Shown here: piece by piece, positions 55,658-64,000 of the stretch
How the letters are laid out: each line of letters opens with the position of its first letter
How positions within the stretch are numbered: the stretch's first letter is position 1
Source: Rhodococcus sp. ARC_M6
GTDB lineage: Bacteria; Actinomycetota; Actinomycetes; Mycobacteriales; Mycobacteriaceae
Assembly: GCF_022810305.1 (NCBI RefSeq)
Contig: NZ_JALGQH010000007.1
Span: forward strand, 1-64,000
Direction of reading: 5' to 3'
DNA: 64,000 bases
The notes under the pieces: model-generated
Told to the model about the DNA's origin: nothing
Database searches by the model: none
The model's input: the letters and a program-made list of their open reading frames with translations, nothing else
Made by a program: the position numbers and the translations under genes

Positions 55658-57276
55658 TGCTGTTCGTCAGTCCTTCTTTCCCAAGCGAGCAATACCGAGT
55701 CGTTGTCCGCGGGTGCCCAGGGGAGGAAAACCGCGACGACAACAGCGCAGATCAAGACGGATCCGGTCGCGACCAGTGAGGCTGTGTGCGAACCTTCGAG
55801 GACTGCGGACTTCATCGAGGTGATCAGCGTCTCGCGTGAGGCGTCGAAGATCTGCGGCACTTCCCGTTCACGCATCTCGAGGACACTGAGTACCGAGGCT
55901 TTCGCGAATCCCTTTTCGTCGTCGGACATCATCGCGTCGGGCACCTGGTCGATGAGGGGACTGACTTTGCTGGAGTAGTACGACGCGACGATCGATCCGA
56001 GAACTGCGACGCCGAGGGTGCCGCCAATTTCGCGCGTCGTGTCGTTGACCGCCGAGCCTGCGCCGGCCTCGTCGAGTGGGAGTGAGGACATGATCGATTC
56101 GGTCGCGGGACCCTGGACAATGCCGAGTCCGAGTGCCATGAACACCATCGACGGCAGAACGTCGATTAAGTAGCTGCTGTTCACGTCGACGAGTCCGCCG
56201 AGGAACAGCCCGAGACCGGTGAGAAGCAGGCCGGTCACTATGACAGCAGTGGACCCGATTCTTTGGGCCAGGAGCGTCGCGACCGGTGCGCCGACGGCCA
56301 CCGACACGGCAAACGGCAACGATGCCACCCCGAATTCGAATGGCGTGTACTCGCGAACACCTTGGAAGTACTGGGTGATCAGAAACAGGAAGCCGAACAT
56401 CGAGAAGTACGCGATGGCGATGGCGAGCGCGGGTAGAGCAAAACGGCGGTTGCGGAACAGGCGCATGTCGAGAATTGGCGAGGCAGTGTGCAGTTCCCAC
56501 GCAACGAACCCGACGAGGATCGCTACGGCGCCGATACCGACGCCCAGAGTTGTCGAACTCAGCCAGCCATAGCGAGGGGCCTCGATGATTGCCCAGACGA
56601 GAAGCGTGATGCCGGTGATCGACAAGACGATTCCGAGCTTGTCGACACGGGAAACCTTCGACGACTTCGACTCCGGAACCCAACGCAGGACTGCAAGGAC
56701 CGCGACGGCGGCGACCGGAACGTTTATCCAGAAGACGGAATGCCAGGAGAAGTGTTCAAGAAGCCAGCCGCCGGACATCGGACCGATAGCGATCGCGAAT
56801 CCGGCCATCGCAGTCCAAGCGGCAATGGCAAGTGCGCGTTCACGTGAATCGTCGAAGATGTTGATGATGAGGGCCAGAGTTGCCGGAAAGACCGCTGCGG
56901 CAAAGATTCCCATCGCGGCCCGGGCAGCGATGACCTGCTCCAATGAACCCGACATCGCCCCCGCGACAGACATGACTCCGACGCCGATCAGTCCGACGAT
57001 CATTATCTTCCGACGACCATGCCTGTCGCCGAGGTTGCCGAAGGCGAGTAGTAGTCCGGCAAACGTGAGTGTGTAGGCGTCGACAACCCACTGAAGTCCG
57101 CTGACATTCGTACGAAGTTCGACGCCGATCGAGGGCAGAGCTACGTTCACGATCGTGTTGTCGAGAACGACCAACAATTCGGCAAGGCAGATGACGGCAA
57201 GCGCGATGAATCGTCCGGAGCGGGAGGTGATCGGTGACCTTCGGGCTTCCGGTGGCATTTCTGTGGTGTGCGTCAT
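55645..57276 (-). CDS. Drug:H+ antiporter, MFS DHA2 family (EmrB/QacA-like)
   Basis: 543 residues, about 14 membrane helices. The motif LQWVVDAYTLTFAGLLLAFG with NLGDRHGRRK is the DHA2 signature, and GPMSGGWLLEHFSWHSVFWI contains the antiporter motif C-like region. Probably exports drugs or toxic compounds. The ATG at 57276 is used. A pair of CTTTAA elements lies 15-32 bp upstream. It interrupts the rplA-rplJ neighbourhood. Confidence 0.88.
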   Translation of the reverse strand: MTHTTEMPPEARRSPITSRSGRFIALAVICLAELLVVLDNTIVNVALPSIGVELRTNVSGLQWVVDAYTLTFAGLLLAFGNLGDRHGRRKIMIVGLIGVGVMSVAGAMSGSLEQVIAARAAMGIFAAAVFPATLALIINIFDDSRERALAIAAWTAMAGFAIAIGPMSGGWLLEHFSWHSVFWINVPVAAVAVLAVLRWVPESKSSKVSRVDKLGIVLSITGITLLVWAIIEAPRYGWLSSTTLGVGIGAVAILVGFVAWELHTASPILDMRLFRNRRFALPALAIAIAYFSMFGFLFLITQYFQGVREYTPFEFGVASLPFAVSVAVGAPVATLLAQRIGSTAVIVTGLLLTGLGLFLGGLVDVNSSYLIDVLPSMVFMALGLGIVQGPATESIMSSLPLDEAGAGSAVNDTTREIGGTLGVAVLGSIVASYYSSKVSPLIDQVPDAMMSDDEKGFAKASVLSVLEMREREVPQIFDASRETLITSMKSAVLEGSHTASLVATGSVLICAVVVAVFLPWAPADNDSVLLAWERRTDEQQEGR

Positions 57277-57440
57277 GGAGCAACGCTAACCTTTAACCGT
57301 TACTTTAAGTTACGTATAATTCGACATATTTCATGGCTTGCGCATCACATCCGGACTACCTTGTGACGCACTTCACTGGTGAGATGTTCGGATTGCGGGC
57401 GAGTTGGAGATGCACTCCCATGTGCGGTAGTCTTCGACAC

Positions 57441-57466
57441 GAAGTTCAGTGCTGGATATGAACTTC
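57441..57466. repeat. Inverted repeat GAAGTTCA-N10-TGAACTTC
   Basis: Perfect 8-bp arms at 57441-57448 and 57459-57466 with a 10-base spacer, about 280 bp upstream of rplJ. It could be a protein-binding site or a leader hairpin. Confidence 0.5.
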
Positions 57467-57519
57467 ACCCCAAAATCATGTTCTACCCAAGACCGTTGGT
57501 TATTGCACTCAGAAATGAG

Positions 57520-57748
57520 TGTGGTTGAAAGTCCGGGATTGCCCGGCGCCCACGCAGGAGGACGAGGTAGGGGGAAACTGTCGGAAGCGGTTCAATCCGT
57601 TCCTGTTTGTCTCCTCTGTACGCCCCGTGCGCCCTGCGCCGGGGCGTTTTGCATGTCTTAGGTCCTTCGCCTTGTGTCGAGTCGGGTTTCCCGGCGAGGC
57701 GCAGCGGTTCCGAAGTGGGATAACGACTGTCACGAGAGGAGGCGAAGT
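57520..57748 (+). promoter_or_regulatory. Putative L10 (rplJ) leader with attenuator-like hairpin
   Basis: Upstream of rplJ a GC-rich hairpin (57620-57627 with 57640-57647) is followed by TTTT, and structured G/A-rich sequence precedes it. L10 leaders that bind the L10-L12 complex are known in many bacteria; this region has the right place and features but I cannot fold it here. Left boundary approximate. Confidence 0.45.
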
Positions 57749-58342
57749 ATGGCAAAGCCTGAGAAGATTTCTGCAGTTGCAGAAATCACCGAGCAGTTCA
57801 AGGGTTCGACCGCTGCTGTGGTCACGGAATACCGTGGTCTGTCAGTGGGCAACATCACGACACTGCGACGCGCTCTCGGAGAAGGTGCCACCTACTCCGT
57901 CGCCAAGAACACCCTGGTTAAGCGTGCCGCCAAAGAGGCTGGCATCGAGGGCCTTGATGACCTGTTCGTCGGACCGACCGCCATTGCATTCATCAAGGGC
58001 GAACCGGTCGACGCTGCGAAGGCACTGAAAAACTTCGCAAAGGACAACAAGGCGCTCATCATCAAGGGCGGCTACATGGACGGCGCTGCGCTGTCCGTGG
58101 ACGAGGTCAACAAGATCGCGGATCTCGAATCCCGCGAAATCCTGTTGGCTAAGCTTGCCGGCGCGATGAAGGGCAACTTGGCAAAGGCCGCAGGCCTGTT
58201 CAATGCTCCCGCTTCGCAGATGGCCCGTTTGGCTGCTGCACTGCAGGAGAAGCTGGCCGCAGAAGGCGGAGCTTCGGCTCCCGTCGAAGCTGCCGAAGAG
58301 GCTGCTACCGAGGCTCCGGCCGAGGCCGAAGCCGAAAGCTGA
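57749..58342 (+). CDS. rplJ: Ribosomal protein L10
   Basis: 197 residues from the ATG at 57749, which has AGAGGAGG upstream. It begins [20 protein letters not shown] and holds [16 protein letters not shown] and [17 protein letters not shown]. The C-terminal 25 residues are Ala/Glu-rich, common in actinobacteria. L10 anchors L7/L12 dimers to the ribosome. Confidence 0.96.
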   Translation: MAKPEKISAVAEITEQFKGSTAAVVTEYRGLSVGNITTLRRALGEGATYSVAKNTLVKRAAKEAGIEGLDDLFVGPTAIAFIKGEPVDAAKALKNFAKDNKALIIKGGYMDGAALSVDEVNKIADLESREILLAKLAGAMKGNLAKAAGLFNAPASQMARLAAALQEKLAAEGGASAPVEAAEEAATEAPAEAEAES

Positions 58343-58420
58343 TCCGCACCCGCGCATCACTGCTATAACCCCGCCCGGTCGCGGATCAGCGACATGGGAC
58401 TTACCGGAAGGACCGCCACA

Positions 58421-58801
58421 ATGGCGAAGCTCAGCACCGAAGAATTGTTGGACCAGTTCAAGGAGCTCACCCTCCTCGAGCTCTCGGAGTTCGTTAAGGC
58501 ATTCGAGGAGACCTTCGAGGTCACCGCTGCTGCTCCCGTCGCCGTCGCCGTTGCAGGCGCACCGGCTGCCGAGGCTGCTGAAGAGCAGGACGAGTTCGAC
58601 GTCGTCCTCGAGTCGGCTGGCGACAAGAAGATCCAGGTCATCAAGGTCGTCCGTGAGGTCGTTTCCGGCCTCGGCCTGAAGGAAGCCAAGGATCTCGTCG
58701 AGAGCGCTCCGAAGGCAATCCTCGAGAAGGTTTCGAAGGACGCAGCAGAAGCTGCAAAGGAAAAGCTCGAAGGCGCCGGCGCGAAGATCGTCATCAAGTA
58801 A
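58421..58801 (+). CDS. rplL: Ribosomal protein L7/L12
   Basis: 126 residues from the ATG at 58421. N-terminal dimer domain [20 protein letters not shown], an Ala-rich hinge, and the C-terminal domain ending [12 protein letters not shown] are standard. It recruits translation factors on the ribosome stalk. Confidence 0.97.
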   Translation: MAKLSTEELLDQFKELTLLELSEFVKAFEETFEVTAAAPVAVAVAGAPAAEAAEEQDEFDVVLESAGDKKIQVIKVVREVVSGLGLKEAKDLVESAPKAILEKVSKDAAEAAKEKLEGAGAKIVIK

Positions 58802-58834
58802 GACGGTTTTCCCCGCTGCTCTCACGAGTGGTAG

Positions 58835-58872
58835 AAGAGGGTCACTTCCAACGGGAAGTGGCCCTCTTTTTT
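58835..58872 (+). terminator. Intrinsic terminator after rplL
   Basis: A 15-bp stem (58835-58849 with 58854-58868, one G-U pair), loop AACG, and a six-base T run. The clearest classical terminator in the window. Confidence 0.93.
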
Positions 58873-59066
58873 GATCTTTTCTGATCAATTTTTCGCGCGA
58901 GATTTGTCCGAATAGATGCAGGTCGGAGACTGTGCGCGACCGGCCCTGCCTGGTGAATTGTGTTCCTTCCCTACCGGTTAGTAGTATTCGCGGTCACGGG
59001 TAACACATACATGCGATAGAGTGACCCAACCCACATGGGGTGCATGCATCGGACATCGCGGAGGTA

Positions 59067-60188
59067 ATGGTGGGAGTCGAGGTAGCGGTACAAGGGCTGA
59101 CAAAGTCTTTCGGGTCGCAAAGGATTTGGCAGGATGTGTCGTTGACGCTCCCTGCCGGTGAGGTCAGTGCTCTTCTGGGACCGTCGGGCACCGGTAAGTC
59201 GGTATTTTTGAAGTCCCTGATCGGCCTGCTCCGCCCTGAACAGGGTTCGATCGTGATCGACGGAACGGACATTCTCCAGTGCTCCTCCAAGGAGCTCTAC
59301 GAGATCCGCAAGTTGTTCGGTGTGCTCTTTCAGGACGGCGCACTGTTCGGTTCCATGAACTTGTACGACAACATCGCATTCCCGTTGCGTGAGCACACTA
59401 AGAAGTCCGAGTCCGACATCCGCAAGATCGTGATGGAGAAGCTCGATCTGACGGGTCTCGTCGGCGCCGAGGACAAGCTCCCGGGTGAGATCTCCGGCGG
59501 TATGCGTAAACGTGCAGGTCTGGCTCGGGCGCTCGTTCTCGATCCCGAAATCATCCTCGTCGACGAGCCGGACTCCGGTCTCGACCCGGTGCGCACCACC
59601 TACATCAGCCAGACGCTCATCGACATCAACGCGCAGAGCGACGCCACGATTCTGATCGTGTCGCACAACATCAACCTCGCTCGGACCGTGCCGGACAACA
59701 TCGGCATGCTTTTCCGTCGCCAACTCGTCATGTTCGGCCCGCGTGAGGTGCTCCTGACGTCGGACGAGCCCGTCGTCAAGCAGTTCCTCAACGGCACCAT
59801 GATCGGTCCGATCGGTATGTCGGAGGAGAAGGACGAAGCACAGATGGCTCACGAGCAGGCGCTCGTTGATGCCGGTCACCACGCTGGTGGCGTCGAGGAT
59901 GTCGAGGGCATCGTTCCGCAGATGAAGGCAACGCCCGGTAACCCGGAGCGTCAGGCCGTCGGACGCCGTCAGGAACGTGTCCGTCAGATCATGCACACCC
60001 TTCCGGCAAACGCGCAGGCCGCAATTGCGGACAGCCTGAACGAAGCGGGCGTGGGTGGCCAGTACGATCCGCAATACGCCGACGCAAGCGGTTACGCGGG
60101 CGAGTGGGACGGAAATTCGCAGGACACGCAGGTGATCCCTGCATACGAGGGCGATCCATACGGAAACACGACCCACGGGCAAGGGTAG
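59067..60188 (+). CDS. mceG: Mce lipid transporter ATP-binding protein MceG (Mkl)
   Basis: 373 residues. GGAGG stands three bases before the ATG at 59067 and six before the GTG at 59070. Walker A GPSGTGKS (38-45), signature ISGGMRKRAGLARAL and IILVDEPDSGLD are intact, and a long C-terminal extension after about residue 250 (EEKDEAQMAHEQALVDAGHH) is the mark of MceG/Mkl. It powers Mce lipid or sterol import. The yrbEA start is only nine bases after its stop. Confidence 0.94.
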   Translation: MVGVEVAVQGLTKSFGSQRIWQDVSLTLPAGEVSALLGPSGTGKSVFLKSLIGLLRPEQGSIVIDGTDILQCSSKELYEIRKLFGVLFQDGALFGSMNLYDNIAFPLREHTKKSESDIRKIVMEKLDLTGLVGAEDKLPGEISGGMRKRAGLARALVLDPEIILVDEPDSGLDPVRTTYISQTLIDINAQSDATILIVSHNINLARTVPDNIGMLFRRQLVMFGPREVLLTSDEPVVKQFLNGTMIGPIGMSEEKDEAQMAHEQALVDAGHHAGGVEDVEGIVPQMKATPGNPERQAVGRRQERVRQIMHTLPANAQAAIADSLNEAGVGGQYDPQYADASGYAGEWDGNSQDTQVIPAYEGDPYGNTTHGQG

Positions 60189-60197
60189 GCATATCGG

Positions 60198-60992
60198 ATG
60201 GGTGTCACCCGCAATTCGGTTCTGAGTCCGGTCAACGGAGCGCTAACTCAGGCCGGAAATATCGTCGAGCTGTTTGTCGAGGTCGTCAAGAACACGTTCA
60301 GACGCCCATTTCAGTTTCGCGAGTTCATCGAGCAGGCGTGGTTCATCGCCAGCGTGACGATCTTGCCGACTGCATTGGTCGCTATTCCGTTCGGCGCCGT
60401 CGTCTCACTGCAGACAGGCTCACTGATCAAGCAACTCGGTGCTGAGTCGTTCACCGGCGCCGCCAGCGTCTTGGCGGTGATTCAGCAGGGCAGTCCGCTT
60501 GTGACAGCACTGCTGGTCGCCGGTGCGGCCGGCTCGGCGGTGACCGCCGACCTCGGATCGCGAACTATTCGCGAAGAGATCGATGCCATGGAAGTGCTGG
60601 GCATCAATCCCATTCAGCGACTTGTGGTTCCACGTGTTCTCGCGATGATCCTTATCGCAGTGTTGCTGAACGGACTTGTGTCCGTCGTCGGTATTGCGGG
60701 TGGCTACTTCTTCAATGTGATTCTGCAGGGCGGCAATCCGGGCGCGTACATCTCGTCGTTCTCGGCCTTTGCGCAGCTGCCCGACCTGTGGAGCGGCGAG
60801 ATCAAAGCCGCGGTGTTCGGGGTCATCGCGGGCGTTATCTCGTCGTACAAGGGACTTCATCCGTCAGGTGGGCCCAAGGGCGTCGGTGAAGCGGTCAACC
60901 AGGCCGTGGTCATCACGTTCTTGTTGCTGTTCTTCGCCAATCTGATTCTGACGATGGTGTACCTCCAGATCGTGCCGGCGAAGGGATCTTGA
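60198..60992 (+). CDS. yrbEA: Mce-associated permease YrbEA (MlaE family)
   Basis: 264 residues, about five to six membrane helices. The MlaE pattern is clear: FGAVVSLQTGSLIKQLGAES, EEIDAMEVLGINPIQRLVVP and the C-terminal SYKGLHPSGGPKGVGEAVNQ. One of two permease subunits that pair with MceG. Confidence 0.92.
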   Translation: MGVTRNSVLSPVNGALTQAGNIVELFVEVVKNTFRRPFQFREFIEQAWFIASVTILPTALVAIPFGAVVSLQTGSLIKQLGAESFTGAASVLAVIQQGSPLVTALLVAGAAGSAVTADLGSRTIREEIDAMEVLGINPIQRLVVPRVLAMILIAVLLNGLVSVVGIAGGYFFNVILQGGNPGAYISSFSAFAQLPDLWSGEIKAAVFGVIAGVISSYKGLHPSGGPKGVGEAVNQAVVITFLLLFFANLILTMVYLQIVPAKGS

Positions 60993-60997
60993 CCTAA

Positions 60998-61858
60998 ATG
61001 ACCATCGCACGAGGCCGCGGCGACCAGTTTCTACTGAGAAGTCGCAAGCTCGCCCGAATGCCACTCAATGTGCTCGACCGCGCGGGCGAACAAATGTCGT
61101 TCTATGCGCGTGCCATTGCCTGGACTCCGCGCACACTGCACCGCTACCGCAAGGAAACGCTTCGTCTGTTGGCCGAAGTTACCTTCGGCAGTGGCGCTTT
61201 GGCTGTCATCGGCGGAACCATCGGCGTCATTGCGATGATGTCGGGATTCACCGGCGTCGTTGTCGGCTTGCAGGGATTTGCCGCACTCGAACAGTTGGGT
61301 AGCTCGGTTCTGACGGGCTTCCTGTCGGCGTACGTCAATACCCGTGAGATTGCGCCGATCGTTGCTGCGCTGGCACTTTCGGCGACCGTGGGTTGTGGCT
61401 TCACCGCACAACTGGGCGCGATGCGAATCTCGGAGGAGATCGACGCCCTCGAAGTCATGGCAGTTCCGTCGGTACCGTTCCTGGTCACGACGCGCATGAT
61501 CGCCGGCTTTGTTGCCGTGATTCCGCTGTACATCGTGGGCCTGCTCGCCGCGTATCTCGCTTCGCGTGTGATCAGCACCGTGTTCAACGGACAGTCGACG
61601 GGCTCGTACGACCACTACTTCAACTTGTTCCTGCCACCGCAAGACGTGTTGTACTCGTTTGCGAAGGTCCTGGTCTTCGCGTTCGTGCTGATTCTGATCC
61701 ACTGCTACTACGGGTTCCACGCGTCGGGCGGTCCCGCGGGGGTGGGCGTGGCTGTCGGTCGCGCGGTTCGCGCCGCCATCGTGACCATCGCGGTACTGGA
61801 CTTCTTCCTCAGCCTCGCAATCTGGGGAACCACGACGACAGTGAGGGTGGCCGGATGA
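60998..61858 (+). CDS. yrbEB: Mce-associated permease YrbEB (MlaE family)
   Basis: 286 residues, homologous to the preceding permease, with EEIDALEVMAVPSVPFLVTT and YYGFHASGGPAGVGVAVGRA. A basic N-terminus of about 45 residues is extra. The second permease half. The stop overlaps the mceA start by four bases. Confidence 0.92.
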   Translation: MTIARGRGDQFLLRSRKLARMPLNVLDRAGEQMSFYARAIAWTPRTLHRYRKETLRLLAEVTFGSGALAVIGGTIGVIAMMSGFTGVVVGLQGFAALEQLGSSVLTGFLSAYVNTREIAPIVAALALSATVGCGFTAQLGAMRISEEIDALEVMAVPSVPFLVTTRMIAGFVAVIPLYIVGLLAAYLASRVISTVFNGQSTGSYDHYFNLFLPPQDVLYSFAKVLVFAFVLILIHCYYGFHASGGPAGVGVAVGRAVRAAIVTIAVLDFFLSLAIWGTTTTVRVAG

Positions 61859-63216
61859 TCGAGGCTCCGTCAGTACTGCGCCGTCGTGTGCTGGGACTTG
61901 TGTTCTTCGTTGTGCTGGCACTGTTTCTCGTCTTCACGATCGGAACATTCAACAAGGCGTTCAAGGAGGTCGTGAAAGTCGACCTCGTCACGGACTCCGT
62001 GGGAAATGCCTTGCCACCCAATGCCGACGTGAAGGTCCGCGGGTTGTTGGTGGGTGAGGTGCGTTCGGCATCGACCACAGACGGCCAGGTAACTTCCGTT
62101 CTTGCGATCGACCCGGATAAAGCGGATCAGATCCCGTCCAATGTGACTGCGCGTCTACTTCCGAAGACGCTGTTCGGCGAGCGCTACGTGTCGTTGATCA
62201 TCCCGGAGGGGACTACGGCACCACCGATTTCGGCGGGAACTGTGCTTCACCAGGACAAGAGCGGCAACGCTGTCGAGGTGGGTGAAGTCCTCGACGGTTT
62301 GCTTCCCCTGCTGCAGGCAATTCCGCCCCAGGATCTCGCGAACACGCTCGGTTCACTTGCACAAGGTCTTTCGGGTCGTGGCACTGAACTCGGATTCACC
62401 GTCGATCGACTCGAAGAGATCTTCCGAGAGGTCAACACCGAACTGCCTGCAGTCCAAGAAGATTTGCGCAAGTTCGCAGACTTCTCGCAGACGTACTCCG
62501 ACGCCGCGCCCGATCTGGTGAATGCTCTCGATAGTCTTCGGACTACCGGAACAACGGTGGTCGAGAAGAAGGATCAGGTAAACACTCTGCTGGCATCGTT
62601 GACTGCAACGTCCTCGAACACCGCCGCCTTCCTCGAAACCAACGCGTCGTCGATCATCACCTTGGCCGCCGACTCCACGGAAGCACTGCAGTTGTTGGCA
62701 CAGTACTCACCGACATTTGGGTGCACCTTCAAGGGATTCTCGGACGCGGCACCCGATGCAGCGCAGATTCTTTCCGTAGACGCACCCAATCCCGGTGTCC
62801 GTGCAAACATTCAGATCGTGAATCCGAAGGGGCGCTACCTGCCTAACCAGGACGAACCTCGGCTCGTGGATAACCGTGGACCGGTGTGCTACGACAACGT
62901 GACCGAACCCGGCATGCCTTTCCCGCAGTACCCCGGTGGTTCGTACGGTGACGGTTCCTACCAGGTTCCTTCGCGAAACGGTGGGCCGGAAACCATGGAG
63001 TTCCTGCCGGCGCCGGAAGGCTCCGGACCCCAGATGTTCTCGACCAACAACAGCGGTCCCGTGCAGCAGGCCGGGTACGCCGGCTCGAAACTCGAAGAGG
63101 ATACGTTGAAGGTGATTTACGGACAGGCTAATGGTGTTGCGCCGGATGATGTTCCGTCGTGGACAACCATGGTCAGCGCTCCGGCCTTCGCCGGCGCGGA
63201 GGTGAGCTTCCAATGA
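61855..63216 (+). CDS. mceA: Mce family protein A
   Basis: 453 residues. One N-terminal helix (about 10-30) is followed by the MCE/MlaD domain (KVDLVTDSVGNALPPNADVK, RGLLVGEVRSA) and a helical region that forms the lipid tunnel. The C-terminal 120 residues are rich in Pro and Gly and hold two cysteines (GCTFKGF, GPVCYDN). First of the usual six Mce subunits. Confidence 0.92.
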   Translation: MIEAPSVLRRRVLGLVFFVVLALFLVFTIGTFNKAFKEVVKVDLVTDSVGNALPPNADVKVRGLLVGEVRSASTTDGQVTSVLAIDPDKADQIPSNVTARLLPKTLFGERYVSLIIPEGTTAPPISAGTVLHQDKSGNAVEVGEVLDGLLPLLQAIPPQDLANTLGSLAQGLSGRGTELGFTVDRLEEIFREVNTELPAVQEDLRKFADFSQTYSDAAPDLVNALDSLRTTGTTVVEKKDQVNTLLASLTATSSNTAAFLETNASSIITLAADSTEALQLLAQYSPTFGCTFKGFSDAAPDAAQILSVDAPNPGVRANIQIVNPKGRYLPNQDEPRLVDNRGPVCYDNVTEPGMPFPQYPGGSYGDGSYQVPSRNGGPETMEFLPAPEGSGPQMFSTNNSGPVQQAGYAGSKLEEDTLKVIYGQANGVAPDDVPSWTTMVSAPAFAGAEVSFQ

Positions 63217-64000
63217 GAGGCCTTGCAGCTCCGCTGACAAAACTCATCATCTTCATCGTCGTGACCATCTTGGCTACGGGCTTGCTTGCAGCGAGTATCG
63301 CGAACCTCGGAGGAGGCGGCGGAACCAAGTTCAATGCGGTGTTCTCCGATGTCACGTCGTTGAACGAAGGCGATGAGGTTCGTATCGCCGGCGTTCGTGT
63401 CGGTCAGGTCGAGAAGATCGCGATCGTCAACGATAACCAAGCCGAAGTTCAGTTCTCGGTTTCCGATCGAGACTGGTTGCCGGCCAGTTCCATTGCCACG
63501 ATCCGCTTTCGCAACCTTGTCGGTCAGCGATACATTTCTCTGGCGCAGGGGGAGGGGAGTCAGGGTAAGAAGCTGAACGCGGGCGACACACTTCCACTCG
63601 ATCAGACTCGTCCTGCCGTCAATCTCACGACGCTGTTCAACGGCTTCAAGCCGCTGTTCACCACACTCAGTGCTGAGGATGTGAACAAGCTTTCGTACCA
63701 GATCATCCAGGTTTTCCAGGGTGAGTCGGGAACGATCGGTGAACTAGTCCGAAACACAGCGAGTCTCACCAATACGGTGGCAGACAAGGACGTAGTCATC
63801 GGGGCGGTCATCAAGAATCTCAACGATGTACTCGCGACCGTGAATGCGAATGACAAGAACCTGGATTCGCTCATCATCAACACTCAACAACTGGTCACCG
63901 GATTGGCCAACGAGCGGGGTGTTGTCGGTTCCGCAGTCACCTCACTCGCCGGTCTGACCGACGCGACCGCCGATCTGTTGGAGCCGACGCGTCCCTCGAT
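63213..64000 (+). CDS. mceB: Mce family protein B, 5' part (continues past window)
   Basis: 262 codons visible with no stop. It starts MRGLAAPLTKLIIFIVVTIL (membrane helix), followed by the MCE domain with FSDVTSLNEGDEVRIAGVRV and RFRNLVGQRYISLAQGEG. The ATG overlaps the mceA stop. The rest of the operon (mceC-F) should lie to the right. Confidence 0.92.
   Translation, partial: MRGLAAPLTKLIIFIVVTILATGLLAASIANLGGGGGTKFNAVFSDVTSLNEGDEVRIAGVRVGQVEKIAIVNDNQAEVQFSVSDRDWLPASSIATIRFRNLVGQRYISLAQGEGSQGKKLNAGDTLPLDQTRPAVNLTTLFNGFKPLFTTLSAEDVNKLSYQIIQVFQGESGTIGELVRNTASLTNTVADKDVVIGAVIKNLNDVLATVNANDKNLDSLIINTQQLVTGLANERGVVGSAVTSLAGLTDATADLLEPTRPS

Larger units (their letters stand above)
57277..57748. 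other. 472-bp gap: MFS promoter region and rplJ leader
   Basis: No gene-like frame. The left end should carry the promoter of the efflux gene (minus strand). The right 300 bases hold inverted repeats and a terminator-like hairpin ahead of rplJ and probably form the untranslated leader of rplJL. Confidence 0.6.

Noticed and set aside
58971-60182. Minus-strand frame of 403 codons over mceG
   Set aside because: Antisense shadow; mceG has all ABC ATPase motifs and an RBS.

Overview
The window reads as a chromosome segment of a mycolic-acid actinomycete, most likely Rhodococcus of the erythropolis group. The evidence is high GC, frequent GTG starts, hadAB mycolate dehydratase genes, an mce locus, mgtA, and gene order that I recognise as that of the Mycobacterium tuberculosis Rv0524-Rv0566 and Rv0634B-Rv0655 regions. 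The genus call is inference from synteny and protein style, not from a search. Nearly all of it is core chromosome; I see no prophage, insertion sequence, integrase or CRISPR array.

Left part (1-16.9 kb). It opens with the 3' end of a surface protein made of near-identical Ig-like repeats. Next come a TetR regulator divergent from a membrane protein, with three copies of one palindrome between them, an acyl-CoA oxidase-like flavoprotein and a small lipoprotein. The run hemL - phosphoglycerate-mutase-like protein - thioredoxin lipoprotein - ccdA - resB - ccsB follows, a haem and cytochrome c maturation operon with overlapping start and stop codons. After it are a MinD/ParA-like ATPase, a BldC-type regulator, a DUF4229 protein, a Cds1-type cysteine desulfhydrase, a PlsC-type acyltransferase and a small membrane protein.

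Middle (16.9-50.3 kb). This is the menaquinone region: menA, menE, menB, a hotdog thioesterase coupled to menC, menD, menH (ubiE-type), menJ and a polyprenyl diphosphate synthase. Between them sit pitA with its small partner, two DUF3349 proteins, a VOC protein, a siderophore-interacting protein, a flavin reductase, mgtA, htpX and a YajQ protein. Three insertions relative to the mycobacterial order as I remember it stand out: a large AfsR/SARP-type regulator with a DrrAB-like exporter, and two branched-chain-amino-acid-type (Liv) ABC importers on either side of the pitA-menE block. Both importers have fused permeases; one fuses LivH, LivM and LivG in a single 906-residue chain.

Right part (50.5-64 kb). 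tRNA-Tyr, tRNA-Thr, tRNA-Met, rpmG, hadA, hadB, tRNA-Trp, secE, nusG, rplK and rplA come first. A DHA2-type drug efflux gene lies in the opposite orientation before rplJ-rplL with a leader region. The window ends in an mce operon: mceG (mkl), yrbEA, yrbEB, mceA and the start of mceB. hadC is not present between hadB and tRNA-Trp, and mceG is joined directly to its mce operon.

Functionally the window links haem and cytochrome c assembly, menaquinone synthesis, envelope lipids (mannosyltransferase, mycolate dehydratase, Mce lipid import) and translation. Most starts were chosen from ribosome binding sites and family alignment, and alternatives are stated where they matter.
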